DNA of 64,000 bases from Prevotella sp. P3-122 (GTDB taxonomy: Bacteria > Bacteroidota > Bacteroidia > Bacteroidales > Bacteroidaceae), in assembly GCF_002251365.1 (NCBI RefSeq), contig NZ_NPJH01000024.1, forward strand, positions 1 through 64,000, read 5' to 3'. The notes beneath the pieces were generated by a model. The model did not search any database, was not told the origin of the DNA, and saw only the letters and a program-made list of their open reading frames with translations. The position numbers were made by a program, and so were the translations under genes. Positions 26,775-36,238 of this stretch are shown here, piece by piece. The stretch's first letter is position 1, and each line of letters opens with the position of its first letter.

Positions 26775-28022
26775 CTACTCATCTCTCATAGCGTCAACAG
26801 GCTTTATGCTCATGGCCCGCCATGCTGGAGCCAATCCGGCCATGCCACCCAACACACACAGCAGCACGGCAGCCCCTGTGGCTGTCCAAAAGTCTACCTG
26901 GAAATGCGCAGCCACTATGCCGTCAGATGTATTGGCAAGTTCTGTCATCTGCAATATGCAGACGCCAAAGAGTATGCCGCTCATGCCTGCCACAGCCGTA
27001 AGCAAGATGCTTTCGGACATTATCTGCGACAATATGACCATAGGAGTGGCACCGATGGCACGCCTGATGCCTATCTCTACCGTCCGCTCACGCACGGTTA
27101 CCATCATGATGTTCGATACTCCGATGGCACCGGCAAGCAAGGTTCCTATACCCACGAGCCATACGAGGAAGTTGACACCATTGAAGAGGTTGTCAAGCAT
27201 GGCAAACAGAACCTCGGTATTGAATACCATAACTCCTTTCTCATCAGCAGGGTCAACGAGGTGCGACCTTGCCACCGTTGCCCTCATACGGTCAGCGATG
27301 CGGCTCATCACCACTCCCTTATGTCCTGTTGTAGCGATGATGTCCACCTGCTGTCCACGGTTGTATACCTTTCTCAATACCGACTGTGGAAGGGTTATGG
27401 TCTCGTCGGCTCTTCCACCGAAGTTGACACCATTGCCGCCCTTGTAGTCAACTCCCACTACGGTATAGTAGGTGGAGTCTATTCTCACCATCTGTCCGCA
27501 CGGGTCTCCCCCCTGCGGGAACAGCGTCTTGTAGACCTGCTTTCCGATGACGCACACCTTGCGGCTGTCACGGTCGTCAACATCGTTTATATAACGTCCG
27601 TAGAACATCTGCGGCGCACTCACCCTCGCATAGTCTGGTCTTACTCCCTGCACGGAAGCCTGGTAGCTCTTGTCGCCTGCCACAACCGAACGGCGACCTG
27701 AGAAAACAAGAGGTGTAACGACATCAAGCTCCGGCACCTGATGGTGGAGACGGTCAATGTCCTTGAGATCCATCTGCCACATGCGTCCCTTGCGAAACCC
27801 TTTATACGGTTTGGTAGTAGGCTGCGACCATATCACGGCCGTATTTGTGGCAAAGCCTGCGAAATTCTGTTGCAGCAGCTCCTTCAGCCCCTGCCCACCT
27901 CCAATAAGTACGATGAGCATGAAGATGCCCCAAAATACCCCGAAGCCCGTCAGGATGCTGCGGCTCTTGTTGCGGGTAATCGTATCTATTATCTCACGGC
28001 AGGCGTCTATGTCGAATTTCAT
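26775..28022 (-). CDS. MacB-type ABC transporter permease
   Basis: A 415-aa inner-membrane protein with the MacB layout. One N-terminal helix (SILTGFGVFWGIFMLIVLIG) is followed by a large periplasmic domain (residues about 45-280). Three C-terminal helices carry the FtsX-like motif LVGIGTLLAGAIGVSNIMMV, then ERTVEIGIRRAIGATP. Such permeases work by mechanotransmission, driving export through TolC. It is paired with the paralogous permease upstream, so the complex is probably a heterodimer. Confidence 0.94.
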   Translation of the reverse strand: MKFDIDACREIIDTITRNKSRSILTGFGVFWGIFMLIVLIGGGQGLKELLQQNFAGFATNTAVIWSQPTTKPYKGFRKGRMWQMDLKDIDRLHHQVPELDVVTPLVFSGRRSVVAGDKSYQASVQGVRPDYARVSAPQMFYGRYINDVDDRDSRKVCVIGKQVYKTLFPQGGDPCGQMVRIDSTYYTVVGVDYKGGNGVNFGGRADETITLPQSVLRKVYNRGQQVDIIATTGHKGVVMSRIADRMRATVARSHLVDPADEKGVMVFNTEVLFAMLDNLFNGVNFLVWLVGIGTLLAGAIGVSNIMMVTVRERTVEIGIRRAIGATPMVILSQIMSESILLTAVAGMSGILFGVCILQMTELANTSDGIVAAHFQVDFWTATGAAVLLCVLGGMAGLAPAWRAMSIKPVDAMRDE

Positions 28023-28082
28023 ATTTTATATCTCCTAATATATTCATTTCCCTTTCAATACCCACAAAGCTGAGTTAACGTC

Positions 28083-29342
28083 CTACTCTGCCCTCAGAGC
28101 CTCTATCGGCCTCACTCTGGCCGCCTTGACGGCAGGAATCAGACCGGCTACTGTCCCAGCAAGTATTATCACAAGTGTGGCCTGTATGCAGACATCGAGT
28201 CCAACTGTAGGATCTACGAACATTGTGGCTTGGAAGAGGCCCGTGTCAATGACGTTATGCCCCAGCGTGGCATCCATATACTCATTGGCAACCACTCCGC
28301 AGAGCATGCCTATATATCCGAAGATTGCCGTTGTGGCGATACTCTCGATAATGATGAGCCGCAGTATCTGCCAAGGCTTGGCACCTATGGCCTTGCGTAT
28401 GCCGAACTCCCTCGTGCGCTCCTTTACGGTAATTAGCATTATATTTGACACTCCAACTATGCCACTGAGCAGCGTGAACAGGCCTATCACCCACAACGCC
28501 GTCCTGATGATGCCTATACCTTTTGTCATCTGGATATTGTCGAGATAGCGGTTCCACAGCCATATCGACCCTTCGTCATCCGGGGCGGCATCGTGCATCA
28601 TGTTGATTTTTGCCCTGTAGTTTTTGTTGAATTCCTCGTTCTCCTCCTCCGTTACGAGATTCTTGATAGAGAACTGCATGTCTCCCGCCTTGTCTCCACG
28701 TCCATAGATAGTCTTCAAAGTGGTATATGCCGTATAGGACTCGTTGTTTTGCATCTGCTGGTCGTCTTTTACTATGCCCACCACCTGGAACGCAAGCTCA
28801 CCCACCTTAACATTCTTTCCAGTAAGTGCCAGAGGGTCATTGGCCAATTCCTTGGCCTGGGTCATTGACAGCACAATGACCTTCCGTCTCTCACGCATGT
28901 CTATGTCGTTGACATACCGTCCGGCAACAATCTCGCGCTTGTTGATGCGCAGATCGTTGGGATATACGCCCTTTAGGTTTTGGGCAGAGACATAATTGTC
29001 GGCAAAAGAGATGTTCACTCCATTTTGTGTCAGCACGGAGCCAACCTCATCGATGTTGTCGGCAAAGGTGGTGCCCGTAACCTCCACATCATGGTCGGTA
29101 AGTTGCACCGCCCTACCCTCGCGCAGTCCCTTGTATGGTTTCGAGGTGCTGCCGCCCCATACCATTATGGAGTTGGCAAGAAACCTGTTTTGTTGTTGGA
29201 GCTGAGCGTTTATCAGCCCATTGCCTGCCCCGAGCAGGAATATCAGCATGAATATTCCCCATGCCACGGCAAATCCAGTTAGCGACGTACGCAGTTTGTT
29301 GCGCCGGGCTGTGCTCCATATTTCCTTGAAGAGTTCTATCAT
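28083..29342 (-). CDS. MacB-type ABC transporter permease (second subunit)
   Basis: A 419-aa protein from the ATG at 29342 (MIELFKEIWSTARRNKLRTS, the usual family opening); an ATG at 29372 would add 10 residues. It has the same layout as its neighbour: one helix (AVAWGIFMLIFLLGAGNGL), a periplasmic MacB domain, then FTLLSGIVGVSNIMLITVKE, ERTREFGIRKAIGAKP and two more helices. The ATPase gene lies just upstream, consistent with an ATPase/permease/permease/adaptor/TolC operon. Confidence 0.94.
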   Translation of the reverse strand: MIELFKEIWSTARRNKLRTSLTGFAVAWGIFMLIFLLGAGNGLINAQLQQQNRFLANSIMVWGGSTSKPYKGLREGRAVQLTDHDVEVTGTTFADNIDEVGSVLTQNGVNISFADNYVSAQNLKGVYPNDLRINKREIVAGRYVNDIDMRERRKVIVLSMTQAKELANDPLALTGKNVKVGELAFQVVGIVKDDQQMQNNESYTAYTTLKTIYGRGDKAGDMQFSIKNLVTEEENEEFNKNYRAKINMMHDAAPDDEGSIWLWNRYLDNIQMTKGIGIIRTALWVIGLFTLLSGIVGVSNIMLITVKERTREFGIRKAIGAKPWQILRLIIIESIATTAIFGYIGMLCGVVANEYMDATLGHNVIDTGLFQATMFVDPTVGLDVCIQATLVIILAGTVAGLIPAVKAARVRPIEALRAE

Positions 29343-29378
29343 TAGTGTTTTGGATATCTGACGTATAGACAAATAAAA

Positions 29379-30083
29379 TCACTTAAATCCTCTGTTGGCG
29401 TGATGGTCGAGGTTTTCCTCTATCTCGCCTATCAGCCCGTCCTTGATATGCACTATCTTGTTGGTCTCGTTTGCCACTCCAGCCTCATGAGTCACCACGA
29501 GGATGGTCATATTCTCAGTGGAGTTGAGTTCCTTGAGCAGACTCATCACCTCAACGCTCGTCTTCGAGTCGAGCGCTCCTGTAGGCTCGTCGGCAAGGAT
29601 TATCTGCGGCTTGGTAATCAGTGCACGCGCTATGGCCACACGCTGTTTCTGTCCGCCCGACATCTCGTTGGGATAATGGCCTGCCCATTGGGCCAACCCG
29701 AGGCGGTCGAGATAGTCCATCGCCAACCTATGCCTCTGGCGTCTTCCTACTCCCTGATAGAACAGGGGCAACTCAACATTCTCAACGGCCGTCTTGAATG
29801 GTATGAGATTGAACGACTGGAAGATGAAGCCTATCATCCTGTTGCGGTATTCGGCAGCCCGTGTCTCGCTGAGATTGACTATGGGCACGCCATTGAGCAG
29901 ATACTCGCCAGTGTCATAGTTGTCGAGGATGCCGATGATGTTGAGCAGAGTAGATTTACCCGACCCCGACGACCCCATTATGGAGACGAATTCTCCCCGG
30001 GCGATGTCAAGGTCAATACCTTTCAGCACATGCAGCGGCTGCGCTCCCTGATAAGTCTTGTTGATGTCTTTGAGATGTATCAT
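29379..30083 (-). CDS. MacB/LolD-type ABC transporter ATPase
   Basis: A 234-aa ATPase with all motifs: Walker A (GSSGSGKSTLLNI), Q-loop (GFIFQSFNLIPFKT), signature (MSGGQKQRVAIARAL), Walker B (IILADEPTGALDS) and the switch His (VTHEAGVANE). It powers the two permeases that follow. It opens this export operon; the 30084-30212 gap upstream may hold its promoter or a GntR operator. Confidence 0.96.
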   Translation of the reverse strand: MIHLKDINKTYQGAQPLHVLKGIDLDIARGEFVSIMGSSGSGKSTLLNIIGILDNYDTGEYLLNGVPIVNLSETRAAEYRNRMIGFIFQSFNLIPFKTAVENVELPLFYQGVGRRQRHRLAMDYLDRLGLAQWAGHYPNEMSGGQKQRVAIARALITKPQIILADEPTGALDSKTSVEVMSLLKELNSTENMTILVVTHEAGVANETNKIVHIKDGLIGEIEENLDHHANRGFK

Positions 30084-30212
30084 TTGTTTTTACCCAATTT
30101 CATTCCCGGCAACGGCATTATGGCAAACCGTTGCCGGGCGATTGTTCATTACACGTTATAGTTTAGACGTAGGATGACGCTATTAATCTTCACTCTGGGA
30201 GTTTAAAGTATG

Positions 30213-30584
30213 TTAATCCTTACTGTTCTCCCACGATTTCACGATATCGTCGATATTGATGTCGAGCAGCCTCATCTGCCGGAACAGCTCTGGCAACTTC
30301 TGCTTCATAAACTCCTTCTTACGTCCTTTCCTTATCTCGCGGCATGCTCCCGGAGTGACGAAATAACCCAGTCCGCGCTTGTTGTAGATGATGCCGTCGC
30401 GCGCCAGCTGGTCGTATGCCTTAACGGCGGTATTGGTGTTGACCTGCAACATCACGGCATACTCCCTGACACTCGGTATACGGTCGTCATCCTTGTAGGT
30501 GCCGGCAAGTATCTCGTCGCACAGACGATCGGCCATCTGCACATATATTGCCTTATCGTTACTGAAAATCATATATTTACCCAT
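30213..30584 (-). CDS. GntR-family (YtrA subfamily) transcriptional regulator
   Basis: A 123-aa protein: an N-terminal winged helix (IYVQMADRLCDEILAGTYKD, then RIPSVREYAVMLQVNTNTAV and GIIYNKRGLGYFVTPGA) and a short helical tail typical of YtrA-type regulators, which usually control ABC transporter operons. Its start overlaps the end of the permease gene by 16 bp, so it is translated as part of the ATPase-permease-regulator operon. It may repress both this unit and the export operon downstream; that is inference. Confidence 0.93.
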   Translation of the reverse strand: MGKYMIFSNDKAIYVQMADRLCDEILAGTYKDDDRIPSVREYAVMLQVNTNTAVKAYDQLARDGIIYNKRGLGYFVTPGACREIRKGRKKEFMKQKLPELFRQMRLLDINIDDIVKSWENSKD

Positions 30585-31405
30585 TTATTGTTAATCACCT
30601 GCATACGGACGAAGAGCTTGTAGCTGCCCCAGTACAACAGGGCAGAAGCGGCAATGCCCAAGACGCAATGCACCAATATCATCCATCTCACATCGATGAC
30701 ATCGTACAACAGAGAGTAGAACGACGATATAAACATAGGCATATTGTCCATCAGAACGACAAACATACTGCCGAACAGAACTTCCAGGCATATAGCCCAA
30801 AGCCATGCGTTCTTGCGGAAGAGTGTACCTATAAATGTCCATGATGACTGAAGGAAGAGGGCTACTGTTGTCATCCAGAGATAGAAATAGAAGTCGGGCA
30901 AGCGCTTGCTGGCTATTCTCAAACAGCCATTGCCACTAAACAGTCTCTCACAGATTGCGATTGTCACGGAGCCATGTACCCCCTCGCCAAGGCAGAGAGA
31001 GAATAGGGCTAGCAGCATGTCGGCAAAGATGGTGGCGAATACGAGTATCAGCAGATAGCCAACATTTGTCCAAAGGAAGCGCGCGAGGAACTTCTCCAAA
31101 TTCGAAGCGGGCAAAGCCAGAAACGATATACGTTGCTGCTTGGTAAGCATGTTCTTGAAAATCATGCATCCGGCCATGAACATGACCAAGAAAAACATGA
31201 AATGCGCAGCATTCTCGCACTGCAAGTAGATACTGTCAAACCTATCAGACCAAGCGCAATCCTTAATAGAATAAAATCTGAAGCAAAAATAGAATGTCAT
31301 GCCCATGGTTAGGCCCAGCAATCCGAGCAGGAAATTCCTTGACTCTGACAACACCTCATATCTCATCAGATTGTAGAAACGGTTTATATCGAATGTCGTT
31401 TTCAT
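30569..31405 (-). CDS. membrane component of a YtrA-associated ABC system
   Basis: A 278-aa protein with six or so hydrophobic segments, such as LLGLLGLTMGMTFYFCFRF, MFFLVMFMAGCMIFKNML, NVGYLLILVFATIFADMLLA and LVHCVLGIAASALLYWGSYK. The segment KQQRISFLALPASNLEKFLA is typical of Bacteroidales ABC-2-like permeases beside YtrA regulators. It lies between the ATPase gene (34 bp gap) and the GntR gene (overlap). The substrate is unknown. Confidence 0.85.
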   Translation of the reverse strand: MKTTFDINRFYNLMRYEVLSESRNFLLGLLGLTMGMTFYFCFRFYSIKDCAWSDRFDSIYLQCENAAHFMFFLVMFMAGCMIFKNMLTKQQRISFLALPASNLEKFLARFLWTNVGYLLILVFATIFADMLLALFSLCLGEGVHGSVTIAICERLFSGNGCLRIASKRLPDFYFYLWMTTVALFLQSSWTFIGTLFRKNAWLWAICLEVLFGSMFVVLMDNMPMFISSFYSLLYDVIDVRWMILVHCVLGIAASALLYWGSYKLFVRMQVINNKWVNI

Positions 31406-31439
31406 TGTCGTAATTATTTAACTGTTGTTTGATACCAAT

Positions 31440-32264
31440 TTATATGCTCACTTTACCTTCCACCACGGCGTTGAAGAGCAGCTCCAAGTTTAGCTGTGTC
31501 TCGTCCATGCCTTCCTTGCGGGTGGCTATGACGGCGCTGCCCTGCATGGCCGGCTCCGAATAGACCACGTCGTCGTCCATTTCCTGCGGACTGCGGTATT
31601 CAAAGGCATACTTATCGCAGATTTCTGCTGTCGATGCGTTGAGCAGCATGCGGCTCTCGCTGAGGATGAGTATATGGTCGAGCAGCGACTCCACGTCGTG
31701 AACCTGATGGGTGGAGATGACGAGAATGCGGTCGTCTGTCATATTATTTGCCACTACCTTCCTGAACTGTGTCTTCGATGGTATGTCGAGTCCGTTGGTA
31801 GGCTCGTCCATCAAAAGGATGCGAGTGCCAGAGGCCAGGGCGAAGCTCATGTACACCTTCTTCTTCTGACCCATCGACAGTTCATTAAGTTTGTTAAAGT
31901 GTGGCAGAGAGAAATCCTCCAGACATTTCCGCAGCACCTCGTTGGAGAAGTTGGGATAGAAGGGCTGATTGATTTTCACGTATGTGTCAAGGGACACGTT
32001 GGGCAGATCGAATTCCTCTGGCACAATGAATATATCGCGTAGTATCTCAGGCCTGCGCTCTTTAGCGTCCACTCCGTCAATGCTGACATTGCCCTTACGT
32101 GCTCTGAGCAGTCCGCAGATGAGATAGAGCAGCGTAGACTTGCCCGTTCCGTTCTTGCCAAGCAGACCGTAGATTTTGTTCTCCTCAATATCGAGACTGA
32201 AATTGTCGAAGATATTTCTCTTGGTACCTGGGTACTTGAAAGAGATGTTGCTTACTTGTATCAT
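31440..32264 (-). CDS. ABC transporter ATP-binding protein (YtrB-like)
   Basis: A 274-aa ATPase with Walker A (GLLGKNGTGKSTLLYLICG), signature (NELSMGQKKKVYMSFALAS), Walker B (ILLMDEPTNGLD) and the His switch (VISTHQVHD). The C-terminal 60 residues extend beyond the core, as in drug or lantibiotic-type ATPases. It probably pairs with the permease encoded next. It begins the operon that also carries the GntR regulator. Confidence 0.95.
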   Translation of the reverse strand: MIQVSNISFKYPGTKRNIFDNFSLDIEENKIYGLLGKNGTGKSTLLYLICGLLRARKGNVSIDGVDAKERRPEILRDIFIVPEEFDLPNVSLDTYVKINQPFYPNFSNEVLRKCLEDFSLPHFNKLNELSMGQKKKVYMSFALASGTRILLMDEPTNGLDIPSKTQFRKVVANNMTDDRILVISTHQVHDVESLLDHILILSESRMLLNASTAEICDKYAFEYRSPQEMDDDVVYSEPAMQGSAVIATRKEGMDETQLNLELLFNAVVEGKVSI

Positions 32265-32307
32265 ATCGTTTCTGTTTTACTGTTGGTGGTACTTATGCTT
32301 GACTACA

Positions 32308-32796
32308 TTACATGGTGTCGGCAATGAGGTTGTCGCCATGGATGTTCATAACCAGAATTCTCTCTGCCTCGACATACTCTCCAGTACGGGAATCCATTTT
32401 GAAAGAGTTTACAGCCAGCACATTGTCAAGCAGAACAGTGTAGTGACTATACTCGCCTGCCTCTGCATACTCATTGCGGGTATTGTCCCACATCATCTTC
32501 TCAACAGTATAGCTGCCGTCAACGTAGCTGTAGTCAAGACAACTGTATTTCTCCCAGCTTGCAGTAAGCGAGTTCCACTTCAGAGTCTCCTTGCGCACCA
32601 GACGGTCCTCTGAGTCATAGAGGTATTCGTGTTTTACCTTGGCTTCCAGAGACTCTCCATGATTGTTGTATACTGTCATTGCCATTACCCTGCCGTTGTC
32701 TATTTCGGCGTTATAGCAATAATTGGTGTTTGTAACGTCGGTTACGAGATTCATGTACATCGACATTATTGTCGATACTGTGATGATTGTATTCAT
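32308..32796 (-). CDS. DUF3836 protein
   Basis: A 162-aa protein with a short hydrophobic N-terminus (IITVSTIMSMYMNLV), probably a signal peptide. A repeated beta pattern of Y.....LV.KETLKWNS type follows (DSEDRLVRKETLKWNSLTAS, then EKYSCLDYSYVDGSYTVEKM), as in the DUF3836 family of secreted Bacteroidales proteins. The function is unknown. It lies 43 bp upstream of the ABC ATPase gene on the same strand. Confidence 0.75.
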   Translation of the reverse strand: MNTIITVSTIMSMYMNLVTDVTNTNYCYNAEIDNGRVMAMTVYNNHGESLEAKVKHEYLYDSEDRLVRKETLKWNSLTASWEKYSCLDYSYVDGSYTVEKMMWDNTRNEYAEAGEYSHYTVLLDNVLAVNSFKMDSRTGEYVEAERILVMNIHGDNLIADTM

Positions 32797-32999
32797 AGCT
32801 CTATTGTTTTAATTGTTTATACTCAATGTTTACCTCTGTTATAGTGTACTACTTTAATAGAACACTGCAAAAGTAAGACAAGAACAATTATCCTCCAAGC
32901 TTTTCGCCAATTATTTTGCAGCTTTAACAAATCATTAACAAATACACATTATTATATAACGCATAATTATATAACACATAACTAAATGGCAGAGCTATC

Positions 33000-33091
33000 C
33001 AGCCTATCTCCTCAATCCACTCTATCTCCTCTATCCGCTCTATCTCCTCTATACACTCTATCTCATCTATCCACTCTATCTCATCTATACA
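33000..33091. repeat. 18-bp tandem repeat overlapping the ccsA stop
   Basis: On the minus strand five imperfect copies of GTGGATAGATGAGATAGA follow each other. The first includes the last codons and the TGA of ccsA. Because 18 is a multiple of three, changes in copy number cannot shift the frame. The open frame through it (repeated W-I-D-E-I-E) is an effect of the repeat. Confidence 0.8.
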
Positions 33092-33863
33092 CATGCATGC
33101 TATCTGCCGCCGAAGGCAGGAAGTCCACTCCATACCAGCACATCTGCAACAGCACAAATCCAACAATCAGCAACAGATACCCCCACACGGCACTCTTCCT
33201 GCCACTGCACATCCTGAAATGCAGGTAGCACAGATATGTACACCATGTTGCAGCCGCCCATGTCTCCTTAGGGTCCCAGCTCCAATATGCGCCCCAGGCC
33301 TGCTTTGCCCACAGGCAGCCGCTCACCATTCCGAACGTGAGGAAGGCAATGCCTATGGCCACAAGACGATCTGTGGCTGGCAGGAATGCGGACGTACGCC
33401 GCCACAACCCGGCAAGAGCCAGCAGGAACGCACAGCCGAAAAGACTATAGGAGAACATGTATACCGTGACATGAGGTACGAACCATGCGCTCTGCAAGGC
33501 AGGCATGAGCGTTCTGTCGTGAATGTCAGGACACAATATATTAATTGCCGTGAACACCATCACCACGACTAACGAGAACAACGGTAGCCAGCGATAGTGC
33601 CAGCGGGCATAGACTGCAACGCCAGATAACATCATGAAGAGCGAGTACCACAGGCGGGTCTCACCAAGAGTACGAAGGGGCGGACGGCCCAACGACAGCC
33701 ATAGCCCGGCAACGAAACAGGCATAGACCATGAATCCCGAAACCATCAGCCACACATCACTCCTACCCCGGCAGTGCTTGGGTACAAGTGCCATAACGGC
33801 TCCGGAAAGCCATAGGATGACGCTGACGAGCGACATCAACGGAAACAAATCCCACGTAATCAT
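33081..33863 (-). CDS. ccsA: cytochrome c maturation protein CcsA/ResC-like
   Basis: A 260-aa integral membrane protein with about eight helices and the haem-binding WWD-type motif WGAYWSWDPKETWAAATWCT near residue 205, plus conserved His residues. With ResB it brings haem to apocytochrome c on the outside of the membrane (system II). The start at 33863 overlaps the resB stop as ATGA, which argues for tight coupling; a longer frame to 33944 lies inside resB. In related genomes this pair often follows nrfHA, which is not present here. Confidence 0.92.
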   Translation of the reverse strand: MITWDLFPLMSLVSVILWLSGAVMALVPKHCRGRSDVWLMVSGFMVYACFVAGLWLSLGRPPLRTLGETRLWYSLFMMLSGVAVYARWHYRWLPLFSLVVVMVFTAINILCPDIHDRTLMPALQSAWFVPHVTVYMFSYSLFGCAFLLALAGLWRRTSAFLPATDRLVAIGIAFLTFGMVSGCLWAKQAWGAYWSWDPKETWAAATWCTYLCYLHFRMCSGRKSAVWGYLLLIVGFVLLQMCWYGVDFLPSAADSMHVYR

Positions 33864-34534
33864 ATCTGTCGTCTTAAACCATAAACCATCATTACTGTTC
33901 CTGCCAACATCAGCAGCAAGCCTGCGCACATGGGGTATTTCCATGGCTGGCGCACCACCTGCAACATAACATACCGTTCATGTCCTACTGGTTGCATGCT
34001 GTCATACCCTTGCAGATAGATATCCTCGCCGAAGCGTACAGAATGTGGACTGTTAACCCTAAGCACCACAGGCTTGTCGTCAACCATCACCTCTGCCTCA
34101 TACTGCATGGCACCACCAGCCGCACCATCAACGATATTGAACCTGGCAAGCCGCAACGTATAGCCGAGCATCATAACCCTGCCATCGGTACATACAGCCT
34201 GAGAAACAGGATTGTCGTAGCCCACCCTCAATCTCATGTCCGACATATCGCCAGCCCCAACCATGCCGCTAATCAGCGCAAGCAGCAATCCGCCGTGAGT
34301 CAGTACAAAGGCGACGTTCCGGCGTATGCCTCCATGGATTATCCTATGAGCCAGAACTACCAGCAGATGGGCAGCCAAAGTAACCAGCAACAACACGAAG
34401 GGCCAAGAGGAAAAGAAGGCCATGCGCCGTGGCATACAACCGCCCACCACACACGCCAATGCTGTCAGACCAAGCAGACAGGTGGCCATGGTTGCTGAAC
34501 GGAACCACCCTACCATCGGCATTTCCTCCCCCAT
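33860..34534 (-). CDS. resB: ResB-like cytochrome c biogenesis protein
   Basis: A 224-aa protein with three or four membrane helices (MATCLLGLTALACVVGG, FVLLLVTLAAHLLVVLAHRI, FVLTHGGLLLALISGMVGAG) and a C-terminal one (MCAGLLLMLAGTVMMVYGL). A periplasmic beta domain (VMVDDKPVVLRVNSPHSVRF) separates them. It is short compared with full ResB proteins but matches the Bacteroidales type. It partners CcsA, whose gene overlaps by 4 bp. The start overlaps the end of the upstream gene by 25 bp; ATG codons at 34522 or 34516 are alternatives. Confidence 0.82.
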   Translation of the reverse strand: MGEEMPMVGWFRSATMATCLLGLTALACVVGGCMPRRMAFFSSWPFVLLLVTLAAHLLVVLAHRIIHGGIRRNVAFVLTHGGLLLALISGMVGAGDMSDMRLRVGYDNPVSQAVCTDGRVMMLGYTLRLARFNIVDGAAGGAMQYEAEVMVDDKPVVLRVNSPHSVRFGEDIYLQGYDSMQPVGHERYVMLQVVRQPWKYPMCAGLLLMLAGTVMMVYGLRRQI

Positions 34535-35439
34535 ACCAGCACCATGGCAAAGGCCACGCGCACCGATATCAGCAGTAAAGCCGAGATACCTGTAGCAGCG
34601 AACACTAAGGTATCCTCAAGCATTGAGTGGTTCATTATCAGGTGATAGTTTACTTCATTGGCCTCCTTGCGACTGATGATACCTCTTTCCTCAAGGTCCA
34701 CCATCACCGCCGCGCCATAGCTGATACCCAGCACATTACCGACAAGCCACATATACGCGGCACCTTCTGGAAGTCCGAAGAAATGCATCAGAGGAGAAAG
34801 GCGCAACGATAGTGGACGCAACAATGAATACGCCTCCAAAAGTCTCTGCACAGCCATGAGTGCATAAATAATAAGGAATACCACAACCGACATCTTCAGT
34901 TGCGACCATGCCCACAACGTCATAACCTCACTCAGACCGCCTGATCTGTCAGCTCCAAGAAACATATATTTCTCTTCCATGGGTGGCAAGACTAAGTTTA
35001 GTAAGAGTGCACACAAAATGGCCATAATCACTCTTAAAACACCCATCTTCCAGAATGACGAGCCTGTCTTTTTGTTTACGGCACACTCCATTGGCAACGC
35101 ATGACACAAAGCTATCATTAGCGCAAGTATGGTGGCTTCCCTCATGGTTAGAGGCATCGACATCATGGCGGCTATACCGGCATAGGTTCCTGCCGTTGCG
35201 CCTGACACAAAGGCCACAGAAGAAGAGCCTGGAAGACCAAGCAGAGCAAACAAAGGATTGAGCCAACGGGCAATAATGTCAAGCACACCATAATGGTGAG
35301 CCAAAGTAACTACAAGGGATATGGGAAGCATCAGCTTTAGAAGCCATAGAGCACTTGCGGCAGCCTTAGGAACCGCCTGCCGCAAACATTGTCCGAAAGT
35401 AGAAATCACATGCCTAAGTGTATACATACCCGTTTTCAT
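34510..35439 (-). CDS. nucleoside-recognition (gate) domain membrane protein
   Basis: A membrane protein of 309 aa from the ATG at 35439 (MKTGMYTLRHVISTFGQCL). It has about eight helices and two gate-like segments: SSVAFVSGATAGTYAGIAAM in the first half and YMWLVGNVLGISYGAAVMVD in the second, followed by NEVNYHLIMNHSMLEDTLVF. This is the pattern of the nucleoside-recognition/SpmA-SpmB-like family, probable transporters of unknown substrate. Longer frames to 35574 start with an unlikely hydrophobic stretch. It overlaps resB. Confidence 0.85.
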   Translation of the reverse strand: MKTGMYTLRHVISTFGQCLRQAVPKAAASALWLLKLMLPISLVVTLAHHYGVLDIIARWLNPLFALLGLPGSSSVAFVSGATAGTYAGIAAMMSMPLTMREATILALMIALCHALPMECAVNKKTGSSFWKMGVLRVIMAILCALLLNLVLPPMEEKYMFLGADRSGGLSEVMTLWAWSQLKMSVVVFLIIYALMAVQRLLEAYSLLRPLSLRLSPLMHFFGLPEGAAYMWLVGNVLGISYGAAVMVDLEERGIISRKEANEVNYHLIMNHSMLEDTLVFAATGISALLLISVRVAFAMVLVWGRKCRW

Positions 35440-36165
35440 GTCTTTGCTTACATATCCTCCTCCCAACAGCTGACCGTACATTTCTATTAATTGCTGCAAA
35501 GATAGGAAAAATTCAAGAAACAAAGCCCATAATCTCAAAATAATTGTATATTTGAAAACACACCATAAGACCAATATATATACCGAAAGAGCAGGGCTTA
35601 GATTAGCAGGCAGCTAAAGGTCTTCTTCAACCCTTCCATAACAAGGATGATGCATTCCCTAAATGTAAAGTTCTTATCACTTTAATAAGGGTAGAGGCTT
35701 TATTTTAGGCCATTTCATCGAAGATTTGGTAGTATATGAGAGAAAAAAGGGAAAAAAGAGTGGAAATAAAGAGATAATTATGGGAATACAGGAAAGTAAT
35801 AGGGGGACTTGAAATACAGAAATGAGCCATTCCATCGGGATTCATGCATATATATAAGGTTTTGAACTCAGAAGCATAAACAAGATGTATATAAGGTGAG
35901 AAGGGGATGCTTGTGGTCCAAAAAATAGCGTTTTGAACAAACAGATGAGGCTTTTTTTACTAACTCAAGGGATGTTTTATGAAGGAACATGCCGATTTCG
36001 CATACTAATCGGTGTATTCGGGATGTATTTTATAAGTATATAGTCTATCACGAAAATGGCAAACATGCATATTCAAAAAAAACTTGTCAAAACAACAATT
36101 TCATTTGCTAATTCAACAAAAATTAGCCAGTTTATCGAATTTTAACAATTCTGCAACGATTTCAA
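35440..36165. other. intergenic region before the first giant gene
   Basis: No gene is seen here. It is AT-rich, with a purine-rich segment near 35740-35815 (GGGAAAAAAGAG, GGAAATAAAGAG, GGAAAGTAATAG) that faintly resembles the GGAAAGAGAC repeats at 47724 and 59943, but without their regular spacing. Confidence 0.4.
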
Positions 36166-36196
36166 TTGTTACTGTTAAAAAAAACAATTATATTTG
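36166..36196 (+). promoter_or_regulatory. promoter of the first giant gene
   Basis: TTG at 36166-36168, a 20-bp spacer and TATATTTG at 36189-36196 match the Bacteroidota consensus. The start codon lies 42 bp downstream. Confidence 0.65.
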
Positions 36197-36238
36197 TACA
36201 GGCAAATTACAATACTAACATAAATATAACAGTTAATT

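Noticed and set aside
32924..33166. Acidic repeat protein (WIDEIE repeats)
   Set aside because: The frame exists only because of the 18-bp tandem repeat and overlaps the end of ccsA.
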